Shown here one piece after another: positions 16,607 to 24,802 of a DNA stretch of 64,000 bases. The notes below the pieces were generated by a model, which made no database searches, was not told the DNA's origin, and worked only from the letters and a program-made list of their open reading frames with translations. Both the position numbers and the translations under genes were made by a program. Position 1 is the first letter of the stretch. Each line of letters starts with the position of its first letter. The DNA lies in contig VMEE01000085.1 in the NCBI GenBank assembly GCA_009910795.1, positions 1 to 64,000 of the forward strand. Reading direction: 5' to 3'. Origin of the DNA: Dehalobacter sp. CP (GTDB lineage: Bacteria; Bacillota_B; Desulfitobacteriia; Desulfitobacteriales; Syntrophobotulaceae).

Positions 16607-16673
16607 ATTATACCCGTTATGGTGGTTTTCTTGTTGTTTTAAGCCTAGTCTTCTAAAATTTAATAGGTATTAG
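16607..16673 (-). promoter_or_regulatory. rdhK2 promoter with near-dehalobox
   Basis: TATAAT occupies 16607-16612. At 16660-16673 the sequence TTAATAGGTATTAG matches the TTAAT-N4-ATTAA dehalobox except for the last base. It is centred at about -66.5, not a standard class I helical phase, so its function is uncertain. Confidence 0.5.
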
Positions 16674-16847
16674 TCCCTTGAAAGGGATGGGAAAGTTGAG
16701 GTACATTACGATGGGTTGAGCGAAGGCTATTTGCTGAAACCAAAAAAGTCATTAGAAAAAAGAAGGATGATTCTTTTCAAATGACGATTAAATCTCTGCA
16801 ATATTTTTTGATGAAGACCCATTGCAAGTAATAAACATCTGTTTTCG

Positions 16848-16893
16848 TATATCTTTAAGCGGCAAGATAAAGCCCCGGCCGCTTAAAGATATA
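16848..16893. terminator. Strong hairpin after rdhA2
   Basis: The perfect 16-bp stem is identical to the one after rdhA1, while the loop differs. Conservation of the stem with a changed loop suggests function. Confidence 0.75.
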
Positions 16894-16929
16894 CCTAATG
16901 AGAAAACTGAACCGATTATTGTTTGGCGG

Positions 16930-18270
16930 CTAATACCTCTCGGGCCATTCCAGCCACCATTTGTATTTTTCGATCTGTTCCGTACCATAGCCGAACATAT
17001 CATCGATTGTCTTAAGCAATCTGGATGAGTTCTCACCTTTACTGCCGATCCAAGTACCTGCTTCATGGAACCAGGATTGTTCCTTTGAATCCCAAGGGCA
17101 TACTTTCATACACCTGCCGCAGGAAGAGCCTTCTTTGTTTGTTGACCGGAATATGGTGCATTTTAGAGAGTCAGAGTTCCATCGCAAGTATCCATTGTGC
17201 TCGACTGGATCATCATCAAATGTAATAGCGCCGCCTGGACAGTTGTCAGCACATTTTTTACACACCCGACAAAAATCCTGCAAGCCAAAATCAATGGGAT
17301 TATCGGGAACGAGCGGCAAATCCGTGGTTACAGCTGCACACTTATGGCGGAATCCCAGACGGGGATGAGCTACGCAGTCTCCTGTTCTGGATAGCTCGCC
17401 CAATCCCGACGCTATCAGGCAGGGACCCATGACTGCTTCATAGTTGGAAATATGATTTGCCCTGGCATTATAACCCAGGTTACGAATATAACTCGCTAAG
17501 ATGACAGCAATAACACCGGACGCATGATATGAACGGAAGGATTGACCGGCACTGATACCATCATATCCAGTCGAACCCAACATCGTTTCCAAATGCTGGT
17601 CAACCATAAACGTAATGACATAAGGCATCCTCTCTGTGACCGGAATTGACTTAGACAAATCATCCCCATTCTTAAACAAATTATCCTGCGAAGGGGACCT
17701 GTAACTATAATAAGCATAAGCGGGCATCTTGCCGATTCCAACTTCGTCAGCCCGTAAAAAATACGCGCAATCCTTAATGTGTTGGGACATTTGTGCAGGA
17801 TCAGGAATCGGCAGTTTTTCAGGAGCCGGTTTCCCGCCGCACAGTGCGTCTGGACCGATAACACCGACGAATCCCATAAGAGCAGCATTAAGAGGATGTT
17901 TACCAACAAAGTGATAGTGGAAGGATTCTTTTTGAGCTTCGGGGGTTAGTTTACCACGAATAGCATAATTGAATCCTGCGTCTGCTGCATGAGTTTTTTT
18001 AATAGAACCGACGATCTTTGAAGTTCCGAGCCATTGATCATTATTCTCAACGAACCGGACAGTGGCACCACCATAATCTGCATTGGGATGCAGCTTGGAT
18101 TTGGCTCCGTTTTGAGAACCTGTCTGGCTTGCCATAGCTTCTGACGGCAAAACTCCGATTGCGCCAACAACCCCTACTGCCAGTGCCGAAGCAGCCCCTG
18201 CTTTCAAAAATTTACGTCGATTCATCTGGAATCCTTGTTCCTGCTGTTTTTCTTCTAGAAATTTTGACAT
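16930..18270 (-). CDS. rdhA: Reductive dehalogenase catalytic subunit, copy 2
   Basis: This 446-residue Tat-exported corrinoid/Fe-S dehalogenase is closely similar to copy 1. The Tat motif RRKFLKAG and both cluster motifs ([14 protein letters not shown] and [12 protein letters not shown]) are intact. The candidate pocket region is conserved. Differences cluster at about residues 95-150 (for example [20 protein letters not shown] versus the copy 1 version), with a two-residue insertion after LFKN and a shorter leader before the Tat motif. It is the second gene of operon 2, 13 nt after rdhB2. Both copies look functional. Whether they differ in substrate cannot be told here. Confidence 0.95.
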   Translation of the reverse strand: MSKFLEEKQQEQGFQMNRRKFLKAGAASALAVGVVGAIGVLPSEAMASQTGSQNGAKSKLHPNADYGGATVRFVENNDQWLGTSKIVGSIKKTHAADAGFNYAIRGKLTPEAQKESFHYHFVGKHPLNAALMGFVGVIGPDALCGGKPAPEKLPIPDPAQMSQHIKDCAYFLRADEVGIGKMPAYAYYSYRSPSQDNLFKNGDDLSKSIPVTERMPYVITFMVDQHLETMLGSTGYDGISAGQSFRSYHASGVIAVILASYIRNLGYNARANHISNYEAVMGPCLIASGLGELSRTGDCVAHPRLGFRHKCAAVTTDLPLVPDNPIDFGLQDFCRVCKKCADNCPGGAITFDDDPVEHNGYLRWNSDSLKCTIFRSTNKEGSSCGRCMKVCPWDSKEQSWFHEAGTWIGSKGENSSRLLKTIDDMFGYGTEQIEKYKWWLEWPERY

Positions 18271-18283
18271 TACTTCTCACCTC

Positions 18284-18598
18284 TTAACTCGTCAAATTAG
18301 AACTTTTTTGTTTCTTACCTAGACCTATCAATCCCACTAATCTTGCTAATACGATTCCGATAACGATGGATAGCCCAAAAAAGAGAAAGATTCCGGTACT
18401 CGTAGCTTTGACATGACCAATCTGAGCATTAAGCACAATGAAAGATAACCCGATACAAGTAATCAGAAACCAGACCAAATACAGAAACCAATTAAGCACA
18501 GTTTTCTTTTTGTCCGCCTTGTTTGCGTAAGGTCTCAGGGCTAAAATACCTGCTAAAAAGAGCATTCCAACAACAAAAATGAGAACTACATTCAACAC
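18284..18598 (-). CDS. rdhB: Reductive dehalogenase membrane anchor, copy 2
   Basis: This 104-residue membrane anchor has three predicted helices and should hold RdhA2 on the outer face of the membrane. It is the first gene behind the second dehalobox. Its ribosome site GGGGGTG and spacing equal those of copy 1. The substitutions relative to RdhB1 are Ile/Val exchanges plus Ser-Phe, Arg-Gln, Gln-Leu and Pro-Ser, so anchoring should be equivalent and the two anchors could be interchangeable. Confidence 0.93.
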   Translation of the reverse strand: MLNVVLIFVVGMLFLAGILALRPYANKADKKKTVLNWFLYLVWFLITCIGLSFIVLNAQIGHVKATSTGIFLFFGLSIVIGIVLARLVGLIGLGKKQKSSNLTS

Positions 18599-18660
18599 GT
18601 TAACACCCCCTTTCCATACTTTTTCACATCGAGTCTATAAAATAAACTCAAGTCACTCGC

Positions 18661-18702
18661 ATTATATCTCTGTAATACGTAATATCTCTTAGTAGCTACT
18701 AA
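18661..18702 (-). promoter_or_regulatory. Promoter and dehalobox of rdhBA operon 2
   Basis: TTAGTAGCTACTAA (18689-18702) is a perfect TTAGT-N4-ACTAA palindrome centred at -41.5 relative to TATAAT (18661-18666). The geometry equals that of operon 1, but the central four bases are AGCT instead of GGCC. Confidence 0.9.
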
Positions 18703-18769
18703 TTAGTGATTATTTTTCTAATTCCAGGAATTTCTCTGTTTTTTTATTTAAAATAAATCTATAAAAAAT

Positions 18770-18807
18770 AAGCTAGGATGTAGCGTCGTACAACGACATC
18801 CTAGCTT
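18770..18807. terminator. Hairpin between anti-sigma gene and rdhBA operon 2
   Basis: AAGCTAGGATGT pairs with ACATCCTAGCTT, with a possible inner GTCGT/ACGAC stem. It is homologous to 15698-15737 and probably ends transcription from the DUF4349 gene. Confidence 0.75.
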
Positions 18808-18840
18808 TATCATCGATCTTTTCGTTATAAATATAAGGTT

Positions 18841-20160
18841 TTATTTTTCATCTTCCTTATTTCGTCTAAAGCTCTTCTCCGAAAGCATCCTGCGTTTTCT
18901 AATGATCCGGCAGACCAGCCAGATCAGCAGCAGAACCGCCAATACCGGCAGCGCATAGCCGATGAAGACCAACACATAGTTGAGCGCATTCCAGAGGAAG
19001 CTTACAGTCTTGATCAGAGCATTCTTCACGGCAATCAAGGTATTCTTCAGCGATATCGGCTGCCAGGGATTATTGACCGTCAGGTCGTTCCGGGCCTGCT
19101 CAATATTGATGGTGACCTGGGAGTATTCCACCCGGTTATCATAGTATTTAAGCTGCCCTTTCAGGCTTTCAATCTCTTGTCGGACAACAGCCAGGGAGTT
19201 TTCAATTTTTAGAATGTCTTCGACAGAATTCGCTTTTTGGAGAATTTCCAAATACCGTTTTTCCTGAGCCTCCCAAGATCTTAAACGGGTCTCTGTATCA
19301 AAATAAGCCATCGATACATCTTCGGTATTCTGGTGTTCATTGACGACGATGCCGAACTGAGAAATACTGTTTTTAAACGTCTCAAATTGTTCTGAAGGTA
19401 TTCTTAAAGAAAGAAAAGCCGTCACACTGTCGTCATAATTGGTCCGGGTCGATTCGGCGACGTACCCGCCGAGAGTCTTAGCTTTCTCCTCGAGTGCCTT
19501 TGACGCAACTTTGACATCATCTGCCTTCAGGGAAATATTGAGCATATAAATGGTTTTCTGCCGGGAAAAATCATATTCTGCAGATCCATTTGGAACTGAA
19601 TTCTCCAAACTTTTTTTCTGAGCATCAGATCCAGTAAACGAAGGAGAAACCGAATTAGCGGAGTCAGTTGCTACCCCTCCGGTAGATTCAGTCGCAACAC
19701 CGGCATCAGGAGGGCTCACTGCAGATCCATTCGCCATATCATCCGTGGCACGATCTGTTGTCGTTTGCAGTGAACTGACCTGTTTCTGCAAACCATCCCC
19801 CATCAGGATTCCATTTACGCCAAGACCAACGGCCAGCACTACGACAGCGGCACAGCCGATCAATGCAAATGCTTTTTTATTTCCATATAAAAGTTTGTTT
19901 TTTAGCCGTGCTGCGAGCGCAGATAATCTGTTCTTCTTTTGCCGTGTTTGCAAGAAAGGAATGCTGGTATTGGCTTCAGCAGCTACGAAGGTCATGTTTT
20001 CCAGCGGCTGATTTTTAACAGAATCCAAAATTTTTCCCCGGGTTTTATCTTTGATCCGCTCCTTAAGACCGTCGTCCTGATAGACATAACCAAAAAATTT
20101 CTTAAGACGCATGAGATCACCATCTTCTTCCCACATGGCTTTTATTTTATCTTCAGACAT
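18841..20160 (-). CDS. Membrane-anchored anti-sigma-like protein with DUF4349 domain
   Basis: The 439-residue protein has a cytoplasmic N-terminus of about 90 residues and one membrane helix (ALIGCAAVVVLAVGLG, about 95-117). A Ser/Thr/Ala-rich linker leads to the extracytoplasmic DUF4349 domain (about 195-385, including a coiled-coil SLAVVRQEIESLKGQLKYY). A C-terminal membrane helix and basic tail (CRIIRKRRM) close it. I chose ATG 20160, 7 nt after GGAGGTG. It overlaps the TGA of the ECF sigma gene (TGATG), giving translational coupling. The pairing and topology suggest it senses an envelope signal and restrains the sigma factor; this is inferred from the gene pair, not from a known anti-sigma fold. 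Confidence 0.85.
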   Translation of the reverse strand: MSEDKIKAMWEEDGDLMRLKKFFGYVYQDDGLKERIKDKTRGKILDSVKNQPLENMTFVAAEANTSIPFLQTRQKKNRLSALAARLKNKLLYGNKKAFALIGCAAVVVLAVGLGVNGILMGDGLQKQVSSLQTTTDRATDDMANGSAVSPPDAGVATESTGGVATDSANSVSPSFTGSDAQKKSLENSVPNGSAEYDFSRQKTIYMLNISLKADDVKVASKALEEKAKTLGGYVAESTRTNYDDSVTAFLSLRIPSEQFETFKNSISQFGIVVNEHQNTEDVSMAYFDTETRLRSWEAQEKRYLEILQKANSVEDILKIENSLAVVRQEIESLKGQLKYYDNRVEYSQVTINIEQARNDLTVNNPWQPISLKNTLIAVKNALIKTVSFLWNALNYVLVFIGYALPVLAVLLLIWLVCRIIRKRRMLSEKSFRRNKEDEK

Positions 20161-20669
20161 CAGCATTCACCTCCAGCCACTTCCGCCTGATAGGCTGTCC
20201 GGAAACTTTTTTTGGCCCGGTAGAGCAGGCTGTCTACCGCCTGTTGCGTGGTACCGAGAATTGTCGCCGTTTCGGATGCGCTGAATCCATCGATCAGCCG
20301 TAATTGGATCACAGCTACTTGATGTTCTGTCAACTGAGAAAGGGTATTACTTACAGAAAGGACAGTACCCAGGTCCTCCCCATAATCCCTGCTGTTATTT
20401 GCATCCTGGATCTCTTCTGTAATCGGAATCAGATTAACCTGTTTCCTGCCCCGGTAAAAATCCGCGATATAATTCGAAGCAATTTTTAACGCCCAGCACT
20501 TCAAAGAGCTTCTTCCCTCAAAGCCGGCCAGTGATCTCCAGACCTTAGCCATGACTTCGGAAGTAACATCTTCAATTTCTGATGAAGGAATCCTCAGACA
20601 GACAAACCTGTAAACAGACGGGAATAGTTCCTCATAGATTTCATCAAATGAGACCTCTGTTTGATTCAT
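20160..20669 (-). CDS. ECF-type RNA polymerase sigma factor
   Basis: The protein is about 169 residues with region 2 (FDEIYEELFPSVYRFVCLRI, then EDVTSEVMAKVWRSLAGFEG) and region 4 (LTEHQVAVIQLRLIDGFSASE, then the helix-turn-helix ILGTTQQAVDSLLYRAKKSF). It lacks regions 1 and 3, as ECF sigmas do. I chose ATG 20669, which follows AAGGGGGTG by 9 nt, over ATG 20699, which has no site. It is translationally coupled to the DUF4349 membrane protein downstream, a typical sigma/anti-sigma layout. Target promoters are unknown. Confidence 0.9.
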   Translation of the reverse strand: MNQTEVSFDEIYEELFPSVYRFVCLRIPSSEIEDVTSEVMAKVWRSLAGFEGRSSLKCWALKIASNYIADFYRGRKQVNLIPITEEIQDANNSRDYGEDLGTVLSVSNTLSQLTEHQVAVIQLRLIDGFSASETATILGTTQQAVDSLLYRAKKSFRTAYQAEVAGGEC

Positions 20670-20734
20670 ACCCAGACCCACCCCCTTAAACCGAAACATT
20701 GAATTCTACCCGGGCAACAGTATAGACGGAAAGA

Positions 20735-21286
20735 TCAGTGTATTTCTGATTCAAAATTTTTTTTAAAAATGAATATCCCCAGAATCATGGAAATGACAAC
20801 CAGAAATGCCGGATTTAATCCAGGCCAAATCAGCATAATGGCAAAAGCTGTAATCCCCAGGACCCAGGTCACTTTATCCTTAAAAGCACTCTGACCCATC
20901 TGCAGCGCCGACTGAGCCAAAAGCACTACAACGACAGGTCTGACCCCTTTCAGCATAGCCTGCAGTGCAGGTGAGTCAGCATAGTTGATCAGCAGGTGAC
21001 CCAAGAATATCATAATAAGCGCCGTCGGCAGAACAGCGCCAATGATTGCAGCCAGCGCTCCGCTCCAACCCTTGACTCTATGTCCGATCATTCCTGCCAG
21101 TTTCGTCGCGATCGGTGCCGGCAAAGAATTGGATATGGCCACAACGTTTGTAAAATCTTCATTGGTAAGCCATTGATATTTGTGCACCGTTTCCTTCTGG
21201 ATGATCGGAATCATGGCCGGCCCGCCGCCGAAACTAAAGTTACTGGCTCTGAAAAAAGCAATAAATAAGTCCCAAAGCACTTTCAT
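20735..21286 (-). CDS. chrA: Chromate transporter half-protein, second gene
   Basis: This 183-residue CHR-family protein has about six membrane segments. It begins with the family hallmark FFRASNFSFGGGPAMIPIIQ and carries NSLPAPIATKLAGMIG. Many Firmicutes encode the CHR pump as two short genes that pair as a heterodimer, as here. The partner lies 45 nt upstream (21332-21871). The name implies chromate export, but the physiological anion is not shown by sequence. Confidence 0.9.
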   Translation of the reverse strand: MKVLWDLFIAFFRASNFSFGGGPAMIPIIQKETVHKYQWLTNEDFTNVVAISNSLPAPIATKLAGMIGHRVKGWSGALAAIIGAVLPTALIMIFLGHLLINYADSPALQAMLKGVRPVVVVLLAQSALQMGQSAFKDKVTWVLGITAFAIMLIWPGLNPAFLVVISMILGIFIFKKNFESEIH

Positions 21287-21331
21287 GTCATACTCCCAAA
21301 ATCTGAATTTGAAATGTTCAAACCGAGCAAA

Positions 21332-21871
21332 TCAATAGATCAGGTAACCGATGACCATGGAAAGGACAATCAGCAATACCGGATGAATTTTAAAATAATA
21401 CAGCGCTGCTGCAGACCCGACCGCGATCAATACAGTGGTATAATCCAGAGGCACTTGAATCTGAAAAGCATCAACAGCCATTTCATAAGCTACGATGATC
21501 AGCAAAGCAGTCACAACGGGTCTCACACCGCTCAACGCGGCCTTCAAATTACTGGAATTCGCATATTTTTTTAAGATACCGCCTAAGACAATCAATACAA
21601 GTACTGTAGGCAGGATCGTTGCCAGCAAGGCGACAATCGCTCCCGGCCAGGAAGCAACCTGATAGCCTAGATAGGCCGCTACTTTGGTTCCAAGCGGCCC
21701 GGGAAGCGCATTTGCCATGGCAATAGCATCAGCAAACTGCGCATTGGTCAGCCAGTGATGATTATCAACGGTCTCTGCCTGAATCAACGGAATCATCGCC
21801 GGCCCGCCGCCAAAGGACAAGTTGCTCGCCCGAAAAAAAGCGATAAACAAATTCCACAAATCGGTTGCCAT
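21332..21871 (-). CDS. chrA: Chromate transporter half-protein, first gene
   Basis: This 179-residue CHR-family half-transporter has the same N-terminal hallmark as its neighbour (FFRASNLSFGGGPAMIPLIQ) and the ANALPGPLGTKVAAYLGY motif. About six membrane segments are evident. An AGGAGAAC ribosome site precedes the ATG. It forms a two-gene unit with the downstream half and should be co-expressed, with the two halves in opposite membrane orientation as in known short-chain CHR pairs. Confidence 0.9.
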   Translation of the reverse strand: MATDLWNLFIAFFRASNLSFGGGPAMIPLIQAETVDNHHWLTNAQFADAIAMANALPGPLGTKVAAYLGYQVASWPGAIVALLATILPTVLVLIVLGGILKKYANSSNLKAALSGVRPVVTALLIIVAYEMAVDAFQIQVPLDYTTVLIAVGSAAALYYFKIHPVLLIVLSMVIGYLIY

Positions 21872-21949
21872 TTGTTCTCCTTCTATTCCTGTTCCTATCT
21901 TGTCATGATGCTTTAACCCAATTCAATTATAGCAAACGTTTTTGGTCTT

Positions 21950-22513
21950 TCAAATCAATTCAAAAGTGCCCTTTTTCATCCAATAAGCTGTTGTCATGTT
22001 GACGATGAAATGACATAACACGGGAACCCAGAGTGTTAAAGAAACGGCATAGGCAACTCCGAGAAGGATTCCCATCAAGAAGACTTCCACAAGGATAAAC
22101 ACCTGGCGCCAATATCTGTAGTGAATCAGCGTAAAGACAACAGCCGTCAACCATAACCCTAAAATTGGCTGAATCATGCCTCTGAACAGGAATTCCTCAC
22201 TGAAAGCACCGAGGAAAAATATTGGAAATAGCTCTGTCAGTGAGAATTTGTCCATCAGGATAAGGTTAATCTCATCAAACAGCCTTTCCTTCGGCAGATA
22301 TTTCAAGAAGAAAAATTGAAACGCAATCAGAACGGCACAGCCGACGGCCAACGTAATCAAGGCTTTACTTAAACTACCGATCGTGAACATTTCTGCCAGC
22401 ACGATTTCTCTGTCCAATGATTTCAGCATGACCCAGAGGCCCAGGGCAATAACAATCAGGATCACCTGCGATAACAGGATATTCAAACCTAGCATCTTTT
22501 TAGATATTTCCAT
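21950..22513 (-). CDS. CPBP family intramembrane metalloprotease
   Basis: The protein is about 187 residues with five to six membrane helices and the CPBP/CAAX motifs: EEFLFRG (the glutamate pair), FTLIHYRY, and a late His/Asn in LCHFIVNMTTA. These residues form the glutamate/histidine active site of type II CAAX-like proteases such as Rce1. I chose ATG 22513, 8 nt after GGAAAGGATG, just past the stop of the M20 gene; the longer reading would overlap that gene. Coupling with the amidohydrolase suggests co-transcription. The substrate is unknown. Confidence 0.87.
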   Translation of the reverse strand: MEISKKMLGLNILLSQVILIVIALGLWVMLKSLDREIVLAEMFTIGSLSKALITLAVGCAVLIAFQFFFLKYLPKERLFDEINLILMDKFSLTELFPIFFLGAFSEEFLFRGMIQPILGLWLTAVVFTLIHYRYWRQVFILVEVFLMGILLGVAYAVSLTLWVPVLCHFIVNMTTAYWMKKGTFELI

Positions 22514-22518
22514 CGCCG

Positions 22519-23712
22519 TTACATCCTTTCCAGCAGTCCGAGCGCAGAGCATGCCAGAACCCGGGTTCCTATGCTAAGCGCCTCTTCATCAATATTAAAG
22601 CACGGATGATGGTGCGGATGGCTGATTCCTTTCTTCTTATTCCCCGCTCCGATGAATATCAGCATGCCGGGTAAGCGATGAAGATAAGCGGAAAAGTCTT
22701 CACCCCACATCACCGGATTGGCTTTAACCAATGCTTTTGCTCCGAATTCTTCTTTTAGTATTTCCGTTACTTTGCCGACAACGGAACTGCTGTTAACAAC
22801 AGGATCATAACCGAGCTCATAATCGAAGGTGTATTTTGCGCCATAAGCAATACAGATTCCTTTAATGATATTTTCCATTTGTTTCGGAACTTCCAAACGG
22901 GTGTCCCTGTCAAATGTCCTGACGGTTCCTTTCAGGTCTACCCGCTCCGGTATGATATTAAAGGCCGAGCCCCCTTGAATATTCGTAATAGACAAGACTA
23001 CGGATTTCAGAGCGCTGGTCTGACGGGATACGATATTTTGCAGAGCGGTAACGATCTGTGCACTGATCAATACCGGGTCGATGGTATCCTCCGGCATCGC
23101 GGCATGACCTCCTTTACCCAATATCGATATTGTAAAGTTATCCGGGGCAGCCATTAAAGGGCCCGAGGCTAAGCCGATCTTGCCAGCAGGCAAAGACGTA
23201 AAGAGATGAAGAGCAAGAACCGCATCGACCCCGTTCAGGAGACCAAGTTTGACAAGATCTTGGGCTCCGCCGGGATGTTTTTCTTCAGCATGCTGAAAGA
23301 TGCAGCGGATTTCTCCTTTCATGTCGGATCTTAGTTCCGCAAGAACTTTTGCAGCCCCGACCAGCATGGCCGCATGTCCGTCATGACCGCAGGCATGCAT
23401 GGTTCCAATATTTTGGGACCGGTAAGGCAGATCGTTTTCTTCCTGGATCGGCAGCGCGTCAATATCACTCCTGAGCGCTACCATTTTTCCCGGCATACTG
23501 CCTTTAATGGCAGCCAGAACACTGGTCTCTGTCGGTCTCGACACCTCAATGCCCGGAACTTTATGCAATCTGTCGAAGATCATATCTGCTGTATGATACT
23601 CCTGAAAAGATAATTCAGGATAGCGATGAAAGGTCCTCCTCAGATCGACGATTTCTTCGTTCCTTTCGGCAACAAGTCCGCTAATGGCTGTGATTCGTTC
23701 GTTTTCCGGCAT
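22519..23712 (-). CDS. M20-family N-acyl-amino-acid amidohydrolase
   Basis: This 397-residue cytosolic zinc-dependent hydrolase belongs to the M20D group (hippurate / N-acetyl-diaminopimelate / amino acid amidohydrolases). Metal and catalytic motifs are HACGHDGHAA near 107-116, the glutamate pair in FQHAEEKHPGGA near 138-149, and the late His cluster SHPHHHPCFNIDEEAL. A dimerisation domain lies between (about 190-300). The exact acyl-amino-acid substrate cannot be assigned. It is the first gene of a two-gene unit with the CPBP protease. Confidence 0.88.
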   Translation of the reverse strand: MPENERITAISGLVAERNEEIVDLRRTFHRYPELSFQEYHTADMIFDRLHKVPGIEVSRPTETSVLAAIKGSMPGKMVALRSDIDALPIQEENDLPYRSQNIGTMHACGHDGHAAMLVGAAKVLAELRSDMKGEIRCIFQHAEEKHPGGAQDLVKLGLLNGVDAVLALHLFTSLPAGKIGLASGPLMAAPDNFTISILGKGGHAAMPEDTIDPVLISAQIVTALQNIVSRQTSALKSVVLSITNIQGGSAFNIIPERVDLKGTVRTFDRDTRLEVPKQMENIIKGICIAYGAKYTFDYELGYDPVVNSSSVVGKVTEILKEEFGAKALVKANPVMWGEDFSAYLHRLPGMLIFIGAGNKKKGISHPHHHPCFNIDEEALSIGTRVLACSALGLLERM

Positions 23713-23835
23713 ATCGTCAACTCCTGTATCGGATAAGTATCACCTATTAATTCTCCAAAAATGTGCATAATCCTTGAAACGCCGGACTTTTATTGGCCGA
23801 TCGGCAATGAATACAAAATTCTTTGGTTAAATTTC

Positions 23836-23931
23836 TTGCATTATGCCGGCATTCTGCTACGATAGATTCAGATAAATAGTAAACACGGACAACGATGTCC
23901 TCGGGATTTAATCCCGGGGACTATTTTTTTT
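23836..23931 (+). promoter_or_regulatory. glnB promoter and possible hexaloop attenuator
   Basis: TTGCAT and TACGAT (23836-23863, 16-bp spacer) form a likely promoter. The short leader has a small stem GGAC/GTCC (23887-23900) enclosing the hexaloop AACGAT. It is followed by a terminator stem 23897-23921 and eight Ts (23924-23931). The GTCC strand is shared by both stems, so they exclude each other. The A1/G4 hexaloop next to a terminator resembles the RNA targets of ANTAR antiterminators, though only one of the usual two hairpins is visible. Confidence 0.5.
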
Positions 23932-23978
23932 GCAAATACTGTTTATCAAAAATATTATTGATCGAAGAGGTGAATAAA

Positions 23979-24317
23979 ATGAAAAAAATTGAGTGTATTA
24001 TTCGGCCAGCCAAATTGGAAAATGTGAAAGAAGCCCTCGGAAAATTCGGTATCAAAGGAATGACGGTCACCAACGTCATCGGCTGCGGACTGCAGCAGGG
24101 AAAAACAGAAGTATACCGTGGCAATGCCTATACCATCAATCTATTGCCCAAATACAAAATCGAAATTATTGTCCCGGACGAATCCGTGGATAAAGTTATC
24201 GAAATCATTACCGAGACTGCCAGAACCGGAGAAATCGGTGACGGAAAGATCTTCGTCTATGATGTGCTGAACGCCGTGCGGATCAGAACAGGAGAATCGG
24301 GAGAAAAAGCCGTCTAA
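23979..24317 (+). CDS. glnB: Nitrogen regulatory protein PII
   Basis: This 112-residue PII protein is a trimeric sensor of 2-oxoglutarate and ATP/ADP that tunes ammonium uptake and nitrogen metabolism. The T-loop [13 protein letters not shown] keeps the tyrosine that is uridylylated in proteobacterial GlnB. The nucleotide-binding C-terminal motif [14 protein letters not shown] and the end RIRTGE are intact. ATG 23979 follows GAAGAGGTGA and gives the canonical length; the longer open frame upstream runs through the terminator. It is not next to amtB or glnA here. Confidence 0.95.
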   Translation: MKKIECIIRPAKLENVKEALGKFGIKGMTVTNVIGCGLQQGKTEVYRGNAYTINLLPKYKIEIIVPDESVDKVIEIITETARTGEIGDGKIFVYDVLNAVRIRTGESGEKAV

Positions 24318-24480
24318 ATTTTTTTTAAAAAATTTCATATTAATGGTTACAATGAGCTTTTTCCAGATATGTTACTTCCTAAAATATAAGCAAACAATTA
24401 CCGGGTTTAAGAAAATCAAATTCACAAATAATAAGAACGACTCCCAAACAAAAAACTTATATTTTTAGGAGGAAAATGAC

Positions 24481-24687
24481 ATGGCTGGTGAAAGAAATTC
24501 AAACACTCCTGCCGTCCAGGGCGTAGGAAAAGGATTGGATCAACTGAAATACGAGATCGCTAATGAAATGAACGCTACGCTGGGTGCAGACCGCACTTCC
24601 CGTGAAAACGGAACTGTCGGCGGTAATATGACCAAACGCATGATACAATTTGCTGAGCAGCAGTTGAAAAACGGACAGAGAATCTAA
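24481..24687 (+). CDS. Alpha/beta-type small acid-soluble spore protein
   Basis: The 68-residue SASP binds spore DNA and protects it from UV and chemical damage. It has the germination-protease site region LKYEIANEMN and the conserved second half LGADRTSRENGTVGGNMTKRM. A strong TAGGAGGA ribosome site lies 9 nt before the ATG, and a terminator follows. An inverted repeat (24378-24390 with 24456-24469) overlaps the ribosome site and could mask it. Confidence 0.95.
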   Translation: MAGERNSNTPAVQGVGKGLDQLKYEIANEMNATLGADRTSRENGTVGGNMTKRMIQFAEQQLKNGQRI

Positions 24688-24720
24688 CTTCTCTTTGATC
24701 ACTTTTAGAAGCAACGTACA

Positions 24721-24748
24721 AGAAGCATTCCTTAATCGGAATGCTTCT
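24721..24748 (+). terminator. Terminator of SASP gene
   Basis: AGAAGCATTCC pairs with GGAATGCTTCT over 11 bp and is followed by a T-rich stretch. Confidence 0.88.
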
Positions 24749-24802
24749 TTACTTTCATAAAACAAAAAAATTCTCACCATGTTTCTAAGATTATTTTCAA
24801 GA

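Larger units (their letters stand above)
12674..18838 (-). repeat. Tandem duplication of an rdhK-rdhA-rdhB cassette
   Basis: Unit 1 (12674 to about 15770) and unit 2 (15856 to about 18838) repeat the same gene order, gene lengths (235/446/104 residues), rdhB-upstream dehalobox, hairpin after rdhA and hairpin upstream of rdhB. RdhB1 and RdhB2 differ at only 8 of 104 residues. Divergence is higher in rdhA and in the leader of rdhK1. The pattern fits tandem duplication followed by drift. Confidence 0.93.
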
